From the NCBI GenBank assembly GCA_024743405.1, contig JANSWP010000006.1, positions 1 to 64,000 of the forward strand: 64,000 bases of DNA, in the 5' to 3' direction. Each line of letters begins with the position of its first letter. The stretch's first letter is position 1. Of the stretch, positions 51,101 through 59,724 are shown in pieces. The notes under the pieces are model-generated. The model did no database searches and had not been told where the DNA came from. It saw only the letters and a list, made by a program, of their open reading frames with translations. Origin of the DNA: Bacteroidota bacterium. Its GTDB lineage: Bacteria; Bacteroidota; Bacteroidia; Chitinophagales; Saprospiraceae. The translations under genes were made by a program, and so were the position numbers.

Positions 51101-53175
51101 GGTATAATAGTTCCTTTGTCTTTTTAGAAGATGCAGAAGATGGATGGAATCAGTCTCATTTCTATCAATTCAAAAGTGATATATTCAATAACAAAACCTT
51201 GGAAGAACCTTTTAGGGAGTTAAAATACATTGAAGACTATAAAGAGATTCATATTCAAAACCGAGAAATGATAAATTTTGGAGGTGGAAAACCTAGGTTT
51301 TTAGTCAACGGAGATGATATCCTACATTGGAATCCACAGATTAGTGCAGGAGCATATGTAATTATTCTTGACGGATTGACCGTTGACCCTTGGTATGATC
51401 CTCAAAATGGAACTCCTAATGCAAATGCTTATGGAGATGATGGTTATGGTAAGGGATCTTTCCCATTTCTTACTTCAAACAAGAATCATCGAAAAGAATT
51501 GATAAGTTTCTTGAGTGATACAATTCCTTCTGGGAGTTATGTTCTTTTTTATACTTTCCAGAAACCTAATACTACTTACAAGCCAGAAGAATGGGCAGCG
51601 GACTCAGTTAATTTAGGTACAAACCTTTTCCAAGTTTTGGAAAATCAGGGTGCTGAATTGATTCGTGGGGTAGAAGATGGTTCAGTACCTTATGTTTTCT
51701 TCTTCAAAAAAGATGATCCTTTATATCAACCACTAGAAAGAATTACAGAGAAAGACGGAATCATATTAGAAGATATTAATGTCGCAGGAATATGGGATAG
51801 CGGTGATCTTACATCTGTAAGAATAGGTCCCGTTGCGAGTTGGAATAAGTTTCAATTTGAATTAAATGACTTTAATTCGGATGAAGAAGAGGCGTATTTT
51901 GATATTTATGGAATTAATTCAAATACAGATCAAGAAGTTCTATTAAAAGCCCAAGTACAAAATACGGAAACTGACCTTTCAGATATTAATTCATTAGCAT
52001 ATCCTTACCTTAAATTGGTTTATCGTTCAAAAGATGAAATTAACCGAACACCTCCTCAACTAGACTATTGGCGTATTTTATATGAAGATTTGCCAGAAGC
52101 AGCTCTCAATCCAATGGCATTTTTTGAACTGGAGAAAGATACTTTTCAACAGGGTGAAATATTGACCATGAGAATTGCTGTTGAAAATATTGGACAACTG
52201 GATATGGATAGTTTGTTGGTAAATTTCAGAATAATCGATACGCAAAATGGAGAAGAAATAGACTCAGTAAGGTTGTCTCCCTTACTAACAGGTGATACAT
52301 TAATAGCCGTTCTTGATTTTGATACTCAAACTATTTCGGGTGCGTATACTATTGTGATTGATGCAAATCCAAATAACGATCAACCTGAGTTGACGCATCA
52401 AAATAACATAGGAGTGATTAATTTCTTTGTAAAAAGTGATCGGAGAAATCCATTATTAGATGTAACCTTTGATGGGTTACATATCATGGAAGGAGATATT
52501 GTATCACCTAAAACGGAGATAATAATCGAGCTAAAAGATGAAAACCCATATTTAGCCTTAAGCGATACGAGTTCTTTTCAGGTATGGTTACAGTACCCAG
52601 ATGAATCGTCCCCAAGGCTTATTCCTTTTGATGGAGAATTTATGGAGTTTTTTCCAGCTAATTCAAATAACTTAGCTGAAGAAAACAAAGCTCGAATTGA
52701 GCTTAAACCTGACTTATTTAAGGATGGAATCTACAAATTAAGAATCCAGGCTCAGGATGCTTCTGGAAATGTCTCTGGAAATATTGATTATAATATTTCA
52801 TTTGAAGTGATTTCAAAAGCAATGATTTCTAATGTCTTAAATTATCCTAATCCATTTTCTACATCTACCCAATTTGTTTATACGCTTACGGGGATTGAAA
52901 TTCCTGCGTATTACAAAATTCAAATAATGACTGTGTCTGGGCGAATTATCAGGGAAATTGACCAAACGGAATTAGGGGAGCTTCGAATCGGCACCCACAA
53001 AACGGACTTTGCTTGGGATGGAACCGATCAATTTGGAGATCGCCTTGCCAATGGCGTTTATTTATATAGATTCATTACGAAAAATTCAGATGGTTCGGAC
53101 TATGAAAACTTTCAACGAGATAGCGTGGATAAATTCTTTCAAAAAGGATTTGGGAAAATGGTACTTTTGAAATAA
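48142..53175 (+). CDS. C25 (gingipain-like) cysteine peptidase with T9SS sorting domain
   Basis: This protein has about 1677 residues from the preferred ATG 48142, which gives a signal peptide ending at FLSAQ; an ATG at 48118 would add eight residues (numbers below count from 48118). The peptidase core holds FFGHSN with His644 and FSFGCFSG with Cys674, the His-Cys pair of C25 peptidases, in a fold with VFLVGKARQYPDV and FPIGRLAVTTG-like strands. Long beta-rich Ig-like regions follow. The end (about 1573-1685; YPNPFSTSTQFVY, FAWDGTDQFGDRLANGVYLYRF) is a T9SS C-terminal sorting domain, so it is exported and surface-anchored or released. It could be a PorU-related sortase of the long type or a secreted protease. 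Confidence 0.85.
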   Translation: MKYLFTFFILFSFNFFLSAQMWNGQDTLYGNEWIDYDQSYLKIEVAEDGIYKIPYGLIQNEIPSNIEGKHFQLYYLGQEVPIYTSNEGTLSTDDFIEFFGRKNRSELDQYLFSNPSEELLNPDFSMFTDTSAYFLTWNDESIQNERYDEVQNNIAGLTQPEPFFLYESNNIYADESIKKTANFSGANVSTSTFDEGQGYSSPLTQHQTFTLNLPQFFPQGVNEIPLNIRTYGQAIGSFQDSITLNGEEVLRLDYVGNELNDHTLMLPIDQFSEINTISVTGLKASSGNSSRVSVSKINVTYPRTFDFENSNSFRFKIAASSTIKYLEIQNFNSGDNPILYDLTNSFRLEATVESGIVKVALPPSPTLRELILVNGNELNQVGDFEDTNFINYWEVEGNFIMISHPALFDDGSGKNWVQNYADYRRSTAGGNYESIIVDINQLYEQFSYGVKRHSISIRNFGHFIKKNWSNPKYVFLVGKARQYPDVRSKDQLADQYLKNFFLPTFGTPGGDNLLLATPGTRYPIIPIGRLAVTTGKHVEIYYNKVVEFESTKNLPQTLTDKGWMKNILHLGGGGIGDQQSIKNHLNIFENTIENSDFAANVTSFFKTSSDPIQGPQSESLFRVINGGTSIITFFGHSNPNGFDFQVDSPQSYNNKAKYPLMFSFGCFSGQCHLDGTGVGERFVLAEESGAIAYIASSGYGFISSLGTFGNDYYGKIGNSMYGAGIGDVLQSTLTQLSPSGWIGDRTLASQSTLQGDPSLRLNAHEGSDFLVDVSTVSHEPSLINLQSEDIILNFDIHNIGKGNKDSFELKINQELPTGELVNLMIDQVNVPYFKESFSYKIPTINQPDVVGQNYYHISVDSDESIDELPNPNAESNNDLVNASGRKGFPVLILSNDLVPIYPRDFSIVDNPDLTLTATTADVFAPEQVFYFEIDSTENFDSDFKQRLEVVGSGGVLKWKPNISYENEKVYYWRVSPDSTSADVGYRWYNSSFVFLEDAEDGWNQSHFYQFKSDIFNNKTLEEPFRELKYIEDYKEIHIQNREMINFGGGKPRFLVNGDDILHWNPQISAGAYVIILDGLTVDPWYDPQNGTPNANAYGDDGYGKGSFPFLTSNKNHRKELISFLSDTIPSGSYVLFYTFQKPNTTYKPEEWAADSVNLGTNLFQVLENQGAELIRGVEDGSVPYVFFFKKDDPLYQPLERITEKDGIILEDINVAGIWDSGDLTSVRIGPVASWNKFQFELNDFNSDEEEAYFDIYGINSNTDQEVLLKAQVQNTETDLSDINSLAYPYLKLVYRSKDEINRTPPQLDYWRILYEDLPEAALNPMAFFELEKDTFQQGEILTMRIAVENIGQLDMDSLLVNFRIIDTQNGEEIDSVRLSPLLTGDTLIAVLDFDTQTISGAYTIVIDANPNNDQPELTHQNNIGVINFFVKSDRRNPLLDVTFDGLHIMEGDIVSPKTEIIIELKDENPYLALSDTSSFQVWLQYPDESSPRLIPFDGEFMEFFPANSNNLAEENKARIELKPDLFKDGIYKLRIQAQDASGNVSGNIDYNISFEVISKAMISNVLNYPNPFSTSTQFVYTLTGIEIPAYYKIQIMTVSGRIIREIDQTELGELRIGTHKTDFAWDGTDQFGDRLANGVYLYRFITKNSDGSDYENFQRDSVDKFFQKGFGKMVLLK

Positions 53176-53185
53176 TAGAATCTGT

Positions 53186-53221
53186 GATTAGGTTGAATTT
53201 TAAATTGAATTCAACCTAATC
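53186..53221 (+). terminator. Terminator of the C25 peptidase gene
   Basis: GATTAGGTTGAATT (53186-53199) pairs perfectly with AATTCAACCTAATC (53208-53221), a 14-bp stem with an 8-nt loop 11 nt behind the stop codon. No strong T tail follows. Confidence 0.7.
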
Positions 53222-53242
53222 TAATTTCCAAATTCCTATTTT

Positions 53243-54958
53243 TTGAATAATAAATATCTGCCACTTTTACTTATTCTAATTCTTGCCACTTTTCTTTCTT
53301 TTTTTAATTATAGGGGGATTGATTTCAGTGATGAGTATAACTATGCCCGAAACGCATGGATGATCTCAAATGGTACCTTTGAACTTTCGCCAAGTGTCTT
53401 TAAAAACCGATTTGGATTACTTATTCCAATGGCAGGTTTTGTTAAATTATTAGGAGTAGAACCTTTTGTTTTTCCAATTTGGAGTTTTATAGGTTTTGTA
53501 ATTCTATTGATTTCTAATTTTTATTTTACTCGAATTGTAGACCCCAATATCGCCATAATTTCAACTCTTTTTTTAGCTCTCAATCCTCTTTTATTAGAAC
53601 TATCAGCAGATGTATCTCAAGATATAATAATGACTGCCTTTGCTACAATTTCGGTATTCATGTTATGGCGAATACAAGATATGCCGAATCATTTTTCATA
53701 TAGGTGGGGAATACTCTTTTCTTTTATTTTATTTTTTGCATTTGCTACTAAAATTGGTGTTTTTTATATCGGGCCATTTTTTCTTTTTTTGTTTATTAAA
53801 GATTTTTTAAGGAGGCGAAATACAAAATTTTGGATTGGGGCAATTCTTAGTGGAGGACTATTATTGTTCATTTATTTTTATATCTATTATCATTTTACGG
53901 GAAATCCTTTTTATCGAATCAATGCCATCGAGGGAGAATTTAATGTGCATTATGAAAGTTATGGTAGTCGACCAACATGGGAGTTTTGGACAAGAATGAC
54001 GATTTTCCCCATTCCATTTTTATTAAAATCTTATGGACTTGGTGTTTTTAGTATGTTGACCGGACTGTGGGTTTTTATGTTTTTTAATACTAAATCAGAT
54101 AGTCCAAAAATATCATCTAAAGCTGTTTCATTCAACTGTTTTAAGCGAAAAATATATTTTGAACTCTCCTATTTTCCGAATTTTCTCTTGCTGTATTTTC
54201 TCTTTCTATTATTTATTCACTTGTTTGGTACGACGTCTCTGAAATACTATAATCCGCTGATTTTATCAGAACGAATGTGGCTATTATTAGTTCCCCCAGC
54301 TTCTCTGTTAAGTGTTTTTGTACTAGAGAAGGTTTTACCATACATAAAGGGTTATAATAAGAATATTGTACTTATCTATTTTGGAATGATCATTGGACTT
54401 TGTGCGCTCGGACTTTATTTGACGAAGGACCAATATCCTTGGTTTATTCTGCCTTTGACAGTGTCTATGTTGCTTTTGATTTGGCTGAAATACAAAAGCT
54501 ACGCCTTTTTCAAAAATAAAAAATATATACCTCATTTATTGGTTCTTTTGCCTTTCCTTATCTTACAATTAAGTGTCATTTCAAATTATAAAGAAAATAC
54601 GCCTTTCTTCTTTCAAAAAGATTTTTTAGAGTCACTTAAGCCTAATGAGACACATTTAATCTATACTGACCGAAGCCTTCCTGATATGTACGATATCTAT
54701 TACGAATTTTTACCACCTGAAAATATTGAATATAGGAGATGGGAAACGGCAGACTCTTCTGATATTTCTAGCTTTGATCATTTCTATGTTATTTATGATC
54801 AAAAGAAAACAATATGGCTAGCAGAATTTGTAGGCTTAAAAGTTCCTGATTTCGTAAAAGATAAATCTATAGGTAGATACATTTTACAAAATGAATATTT
54901 AGAGATTAAGGAACTAAATATTGATGATTTAAAAAGAATAAAGCGCGTCGAAGAATGA
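53243..54958 (+). CDS. GT39-like membrane glycosyltransferase
   Basis: This 571-residue integral membrane protein has about 11-13 hydrophobic helices. The first periplasmic loop carries the acidic pair Asp30-Glu31 (RGIDFSDEYNYAR), as in PMT/ArnT-type glycosyltransferases that use polyprenyl-phosphate sugars; the pattern GRTFELSPSVFKNRFG-like loop and LSADVSQDIIMTAF also fit. The acceptor is unknown (lipid A, glycoprotein or polysaccharide). Start is TTG 53243: an in-frame TAA at 53222 leaves no ATG or GTG close enough. It overlaps the MATE gene by four bases (ATGA), so both are translated from one message. Confidence 0.8.
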   Translation: MNNKYLPLLLILILATFLSFFNYRGIDFSDEYNYARNAWMISNGTFELSPSVFKNRFGLLIPMAGFVKLLGVEPFVFPIWSFIGFVILLISNFYFTRIVDPNIAIISTLFLALNPLLLELSADVSQDIIMTAFATISVFMLWRIQDMPNHFSYRWGILFSFILFFAFATKIGVFYIGPFFLFLFIKDFLRRRNTKFWIGAILSGGLLLFIYFYIYYHFTGNPFYRINAIEGEFNVHYESYGSRPTWEFWTRMTIFPIPFLLKSYGLGVFSMLTGLWVFMFFNTKSDSPKISSKAVSFNCFKRKIYFELSYFPNFLLLYFLFLLFIHLFGTTSLKYYNPLILSERMWLLLVPPASLLSVFVLEKVLPYIKGYNKNIVLIYFGMIIGLCALGLYLTKDQYPWFILPLTVSMLLLIWLKYKSYAFFKNKKYIPHLLVLLPFLILQLSVISNYKENTPFFFQKDFLESLKPNETHLIYTDRSLPDMYDIYYEFLPPENIEYRRWETADSSDISSFDHFYVIYDQKKTIWLAEFVGLKVPDFVKDKSIGRYILQNEYLEIKELNIDDLKRIKRVEE

Positions 54959-56244
54959 ATAAGGAGATCCTGCGTCTGGCAATACCTAATATATTATCCA
55001 ATATTTCTATCCCTCTTTTGAGTACTGTAGATACAGCCTTAATGGGCAGGCTTTCTGAAGCTCATATTGGTGCAGTTGGTGTTGGTGCAATGATTTTCAA
55101 TTTTGTCTACTGGAATTTTGGTTTTCTTAGAATGGGGACAACCGGATTGACTGCTCAAGCATATGGGCAAAATAATACTTTGGATATCGCGAATAATCTG
55201 GTTCGGGCTGTCCTAGTAGCACTTATTCTCGCAGGAATGATTATGATTCTTCAAGTTCCATTTGGACAAGCGAGTATATATTTGATGAATGCTACTGGTG
55301 AACAGCGGTTTTTGCTTGAAGAGTATTTTTATATTAGAATTTGGGCAGCTCCAGCTACTCTTGCCCTTTTTGCTTTTTTTGGATGGTTTTTTGGAATGCA
55401 AAATGCCGTTTTCCCACTTATCCTTACCATAATTATCAATGTTGTCAATATTGTCTTGAGTTATGTTTTTGTTTGGCAGTTGAATATGGGGGTAGCAGGA
55501 GTAGCTTGGGGAACGGTTGTCGCACAATATGTTGGCTTACTCGGTGCCATATTTCTTTTTTTTAAAAAATACACAACTTACCTGCAATATTTTAAAAAAG
55601 AGAGTATCCTAAAACTCAATGAACTCAAAAGATTTTTGATAATCAATAGAGACATTTTTATCAGGACGGTTTGCCTCACTTTTGCCTTTGGCTTTTTCTA
55701 TAGTCAATCATCTACAGAGGGGGAGTTAATGTTAGCTGTCAATGTAATATTAATGCAATTTGTCAATTGGATGTCCTATGCAGTTGATGGATTTGCCTTT
55801 GCTTCCGAAAGTTTAGTAGGAAAATATGTTGGGGCAAATAATGAATCAAAAACGCGAAAAGCTATCCGACTTTCCTTTTTTTGGGGTATGATAATGGCTC
55901 TTTTATATAGCTTGTTTTACTATGGTTTTGGAGAGAATTTATTATATGTTTTTACCGATAAATCGAATGTGATCGAAGCGAGTTTACCCTTTTTATTCTG
56001 GATGGCATTGTTTCCTGTTTTAAGTACTCCCTGTTACATTTGGGACGGTGTTTTTATAGGAATGACTGCCTCCATTGCTATGCGGAATTGTATGATTCTT
56101 GCGTTTGTTGTGTTCTTTTTATCTTATTATTTATTGACGGACTATGGAAATCATGGGCTTTGGTTGACTCTTTGCATTTTTATGATTTCAAGAACTGTTT
56201 TTCAATGGCTCGTCTTTCAAAAACGAGGTTTAGAACTGAGATGA
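54955..56244 (+). CDS. MATE-family efflux transporter
   Basis: This 429-residue protein has twelve hydrophobic helices in two similar halves, of the MATE/DinF type (AIPNILSNISIPLLSTVDTALMGRLSE at the N-terminus; GANNESKTRKAIRLSFFWG in the second half). It exports drugs or metabolites with H+ or Na+ exchange. The substrate is unknown. Translation is coupled to the glycosyltransferase by the ATGA overlap, so it may export a product of that enzyme, but MATE genes are often placed at random. Confidence 0.9.
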   Translation: MNKEILRLAIPNILSNISIPLLSTVDTALMGRLSEAHIGAVGVGAMIFNFVYWNFGFLRMGTTGLTAQAYGQNNTLDIANNLVRAVLVALILAGMIMILQVPFGQASIYLMNATGEQRFLLEEYFYIRIWAAPATLALFAFFGWFFGMQNAVFPLILTIIINVVNIVLSYVFVWQLNMGVAGVAWGTVVAQYVGLLGAIFLFFKKYTTYLQYFKKESILKLNELKRFLIINRDIFIRTVCLTFAFGFFYSQSSTEGELMLAVNVILMQFVNWMSYAVDGFAFASESLVGKYVGANNESKTRKAIRLSFFWGMIMALLYSLFYYGFGENLLYVFTDKSNVIEASLPFLFWMALFPVLSTPCYIWDGVFIGMTASIAMRNCMILAFVVFFLSYYLLTDYGNHGLWLTLCIFMISRTVFQWLVFQKRGLELR

Positions 56245-56365
56245 GACATATATTTTTAAATTAAAACTTCTACCTTCGTATTCTTCAAAACCAAACTTTC
56301 TTAGGAATGTTTCAAATTGACTCTGTTTATTAACAGAGATATTTCACCTCGCAATTCTTCGTTCT

Positions 56366-58156
56366 ATGAACGGAGCTACATTAAGAAAATTTATGAGTCA
56401 AAGTTCCAATAAAATTGATTTTCATCTTCTCAGTCGGGTACTAACACTGGCAAAACCTTATCGTCTTATTTTTACAGTAGCGGCAATCCTGGCCGTTATC
56501 ATGGCGCCAGTTGCGACACTACGTCCATACTTAGTTCAGGTTATGGTAGATGATTATATCTTTCAAGGGGATATCCCCGGATTGACTTTCATGGCCTTTG
56601 TCTTTGTAGGGGTTACGATTTTTGGTGCCCTGTTAAGATGGGCATTTTTGTATTCAACTAATTGGCTTGGACAGTCTGTTATTCGTGACTTGAGGGTTCG
56701 TGTTTTTAAGCATATTTCAAGTCTTAGATTAACCTATTTTGATAAAACACCAATTGGAACCTCTACAACTCGAACAATCAATGATATTGAGACGATTAAT
56801 ACCATTTTTACACAAGGTGTTATTACCATTATAGCTGACCTACTAACTGTTATTGCGGTTTTAGGAATCATGTTTATTACAAGTTGGCAATTGACTTTAG
56901 TTGTTTTGACGACGATGCCTTTCCTTTTGGTTGCGACTTATATATTCAAGGAAAAAGTAAAAGCAGCTTATCAAACTGTTCGGACACAGATTCAAAAAAT
57001 GAATGCGTTCCTCCAAGAGCGTATTACAGGAATGCGTATCGTCCAAATCTTCAATGCTGAAAAGGCTCAAATGGAGGACTTTAAGAAAATTAATCGTGCT
57101 TACGCAAAAGCAAATCTAGATTCCATCCTTTATTATGCTATTTTTTTTCCTGTTGTTGAGATTATTCATGCGGCAGCCTTGGGGCTAATGGTGTGGTGGG
57201 GGGCACAAAATGTTGTACGTGATTATGTGACTTTAGGGGCACTGGTTGCTTTCCCTTTATACGTTTCCATGCTTTTTCGACCAATGCGGATGTTAGCGGA
57301 TAAGTTTAATACACTACAAATGGGATTAGTGGCTGCAGATAGAGTCTTTGGTATTTTGGATCGGAAAGATAAAATACCAAATAATGGAACTTTCAAGCCT
57401 CAAAAATTAGAAGGTAATATCGCTTTTAAGAATGTCTCTTTTGCTTATAACGCTCGCGATTATGTTTTAAAAAACATTAGTTTTGATATTCAAGCAGGTG
57501 AGACGCTGGCAATAGTCGGAAGCACAGGTTCCGGTAAATCAACGATTATTAATATCTTAAATCGATTCTACGAAATCCAAAAGGGAAGTATCGAAATTGA
57601 TGGGACTGATATTAGCGATTTTGAGCTCCAAGCGTTACGTGCGAGAATTGCAATGGTGTTACAAGATGTTTTTCTCTTCTCTGGATCTGTGTTAGAGAAT
57701 ATTACTCTTCGCGACAAAGGTATTTCAAAAGAAAAAGTTATCGAAGCTGCAAAAATGATTGGGGCACATAAATTTATTAATAAACTACCTGGCGGATATG
57801 ACTATCAGGTCATGGAACGAGGTGCAACCCTCTCAATGGGACAACGTCAGCTCATTTCTTTTGTCCGTGCTTTGGTTTTCAATCCTGATATTTTAATCTT
57901 AGATGAGGCAACTTCTTCTATTGATCCCGAAACAGAGTCGGTTATTCAGTATGCCATAGAACAATTGATTGCTAAAAGAACTTCAATTATTATTGCGCAT
58001 CGACTTTCTACCATTCGTCATGCCAATAATATTTTAGTTTTAAGCAAAGGAGAAATTCAAGAATATGGCTCTCACGAGGAATTATTGACCTTGGAAAATG
58101 GGCATTATAAAGAACTGTATGAAATGCAGTTTTTACAGATGGCAGATGTGGAATAA
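56366..58156 (+). CDS. ABC exporter (MsbA-like fused permease and ATPase)
   Basis: This 596-residue half-transporter has six transmembrane helices (about 30-330) followed by an ATPase domain. Walker A VGSTGSGKST (about 383-392), Q-loop LQDVFLFSG, signature LSMGQRQ, Walker B ILILDEATSSID and the H-loop AHRLSTIRHA are complete. It dimerises and exports lipids or other amphiphiles; relation to MsbA (lipid A flippase) is plausible but not certain. Met10 (56393) is an alternative start. It is probably co-transcribed with the downstream hydrolase, 13 nt away. Confidence 0.93.
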   Translation: MNGATLRKFMSQSSNKIDFHLLSRVLTLAKPYRLIFTVAAILAVIMAPVATLRPYLVQVMVDDYIFQGDIPGLTFMAFVFVGVTIFGALLRWAFLYSTNWLGQSVIRDLRVRVFKHISSLRLTYFDKTPIGTSTTRTINDIETINTIFTQGVITIIADLLTVIAVLGIMFITSWQLTLVVLTTMPFLLVATYIFKEKVKAAYQTVRTQIQKMNAFLQERITGMRIVQIFNAEKAQMEDFKKINRAYAKANLDSILYYAIFFPVVEIIHAAALGLMVWWGAQNVVRDYVTLGALVAFPLYVSMLFRPMRMLADKFNTLQMGLVAADRVFGILDRKDKIPNNGTFKPQKLEGNIAFKNVSFAYNARDYVLKNISFDIQAGETLAIVGSTGSGKSTIINILNRFYEIQKGSIEIDGTDISDFELQALRARIAMVLQDVFLFSGSVLENITLRDKGISKEKVIEAAKMIGAHKFINKLPGGYDYQVMERGATLSMGQRQLISFVRALVFNPDILILDEATSSIDPETESVIQYAIEQLIAKRTSIIIAHRLSTIRHANNILVLSKGEIQEYGSHEELLTLENGHYKELYEMQFLQMADVE

Positions 58157-58169
58157 TTGATCTAATTTT

Positions 58170-59060
58170 ATGAAAAAAGTATTTAAAGGCACAATCATTT
58201 TATTAGTTATTATTGGAGTAGGATTAACAATTATCGCAAATTGGTTTTTCCCATACCTCGTTATCGGGACAGTTCATAAAAACTGTATCGGTGAAACACC
58301 GGCGGATTTTAATGTCGAATACGAAAGAATTACTTTAAAAACAAAGGAAGGGTTTTTACTCAAAGGGTTTTATACAAAATCAAAACTAGATACAGTTTTA
58401 GGTGGGGTCATTATTTTGCATGGACATAATAGCTGTAAGGAATCGCAATTGCCAATAGTGAAAGATTTAGCGAATCTTGGATTTGAAACCTTGGTATATG
58501 ATGCTAGGGCTCACGGAGAAAGCGAAGGCGAATACTGCACTTTTGGATTTCGCGAAAAAGACGATGTTTCCAAAGCTATTGATTTCTTACAGAATGAAAA
58601 AAGCATTCAGAATGTCGCTATCTGGGGGACGTCTTATGGAGGTGCAGTCGGGTTACAAGCCTTAGAGTACGACGAGCGATTGAAATGTGGTGTGATTTAC
58701 TGTACTTTTTCAGATATATATGACATTGTAGCTGATTATCAAGAAGATATGTTTGGCTTTGGGAATCGGTGGTTATCTGATTTTGTAGTTTCAAGATCTG
58801 GTGAAATTGCTGATTTCAATCCTTTAGAAGTTCGACCCTCTAATTCTGCCAAAAATATTGAACAACCTGTATTAGTGGCTCATAGCAAAGATGACGAAAA
58901 AATTGATGTAGCATACGGAAAGCTGAATTTCGAAAACCTTCAATCGCCAGAAAAAAGATTAATCATTTTAGAAGGTGTAGGTCATAACAATATATATGGT
59001 AATAGTGGTGATAAGCTTAAAAAGCAAACTTTTGATTTTTTGAAAAAATACCTACGTTAA
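58170..59060 (+). CDS. Alpha/beta hydrolase with N-terminal membrane anchor
   Basis: This 296-residue protein has one N-terminal hydrophobic segment (about 7-28), which anchors it in the membrane or acts as an uncleaved signal, followed by an alpha/beta-hydrolase core. ILHGHNSCKES is the oxyanion-hole region, the elbow is GTSYGG (Ser), VAHSKDDEKI carries the acid and VGHNNIYG the histidine. It resembles the serine-aminopeptidase/YqkD type; the substrate is unknown. It lies 13 nt behind the ABC exporter gene, so it may act on an exported lipid or peptide. Confidence 0.85.
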   Translation: MKKVFKGTIILLVIIGVGLTIIANWFFPYLVIGTVHKNCIGETPADFNVEYERITLKTKEGFLLKGFYTKSKLDTVLGGVIILHGHNSCKESQLPIVKDLANLGFETLVYDARAHGESEGEYCTFGFREKDDVSKAIDFLQNEKSIQNVAIWGTSYGGAVGLQALEYDERLKCGVIYCTFSDIYDIVADYQEDMFGFGNRWLSDFVVSRSGEIADFNPLEVRPSNSAKNIEQPVLVAHSKDDEKIDVAYGKLNFENLQSPEKRLIILEGVGHNNIYGNSGDKLKKQTFDFLKKYLR

Positions 59061-59213
59061 TCGAAAGCTTCCAAGAATATTTCTATTCTAGACCTTCTGT
59101 TTCAAACATCTCCGTAATTTAGAGGTTCTTTAAAAGCTTGCTAAATACTGACCTTCTGATATCAAAGCTTGGTCAATCAACAGCTCTTAAATAAAAAATC
59201 ATAACTAGGCAAT

Positions 59214-59684
59214 ATGGCACAACGAAATAGTTTTAATTTCAAATTGGATGGACTTACTGGAATTGTTTTTTTAATTCTTTTTCTGGTTGGCGTTTACATG
59301 CTTATTCAAGGTATTTATACATTACTTTATTACGCCTCGCCATTTCTACTAATCGCAGCACTTATTTTTGATTATAAATCTGTCCTCAATTATGGAAAAT
59401 GGATTTTGAAAATGCTCCAAAACAATATCCTTTTTGGAATAGGAATAATATTACTTAATGTGTTTGCCTTCCCATTTGTATGTGCCTTTTTATTTGCCAA
59501 ATCTTTATTTAAAAAGAAGATCCGGGATATAAATAAAGATATGGAAACAGAAACCGCGGATCAGTTTATTGAATACGAAGAAGTAAAGACGGAAAGATTA
59601 GAATTACCTCCTTTGAAAGAAGAAAGGCAAGAACCACAAAAAAGATCAGAGACTGAGGATTATGAGCAGTTGTTTGATGATTAG
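59214..59684 (+). CDS. Small membrane protein of unknown function
   Basis: This 156-residue protein has about three hydrophobic helices in the first 105 residues (GIVFLILFLVGVYMLIQGIY, FLLIAALIFDY, NILFGIGIILLNVFAFPF), followed by a charged Glu/Lys-rich tail of about 50 residues (KKKIRDINKDMETETADQF, LPPLKEERQEPQKRS). No family is recognised. The charged tail suggests a cytoplasmic partner or a regulatory membrane protein. It is a single gene after a 153-bp gap and before the convergent korB. Confidence 0.7.
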   Translation: MAQRNSFNFKLDGLTGIVFLILFLVGVYMLIQGIYTLLYYASPFLLIAALIFDYKSVLNYGKWILKMLQNNILFGIGIILLNVFAFPFVCAFLFAKSLFKKKIRDINKDMETETADQFIEYEEVKTERLELPPLKEERQEPQKRSETEDYEQLFDD

Positions 59685-59724
59685 AAATTTTTCCAAAAAA
59701 CCTAATCTAGCTTTCAAGAAAGTG

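Noticed and set aside
59090-59170. Short direct repeat (ACCTTCTG...TCAAA) before the small membrane-protein gene
   Set aside because: Two imperfect copies in AT-rich DNA without symmetry or a link to a known site.
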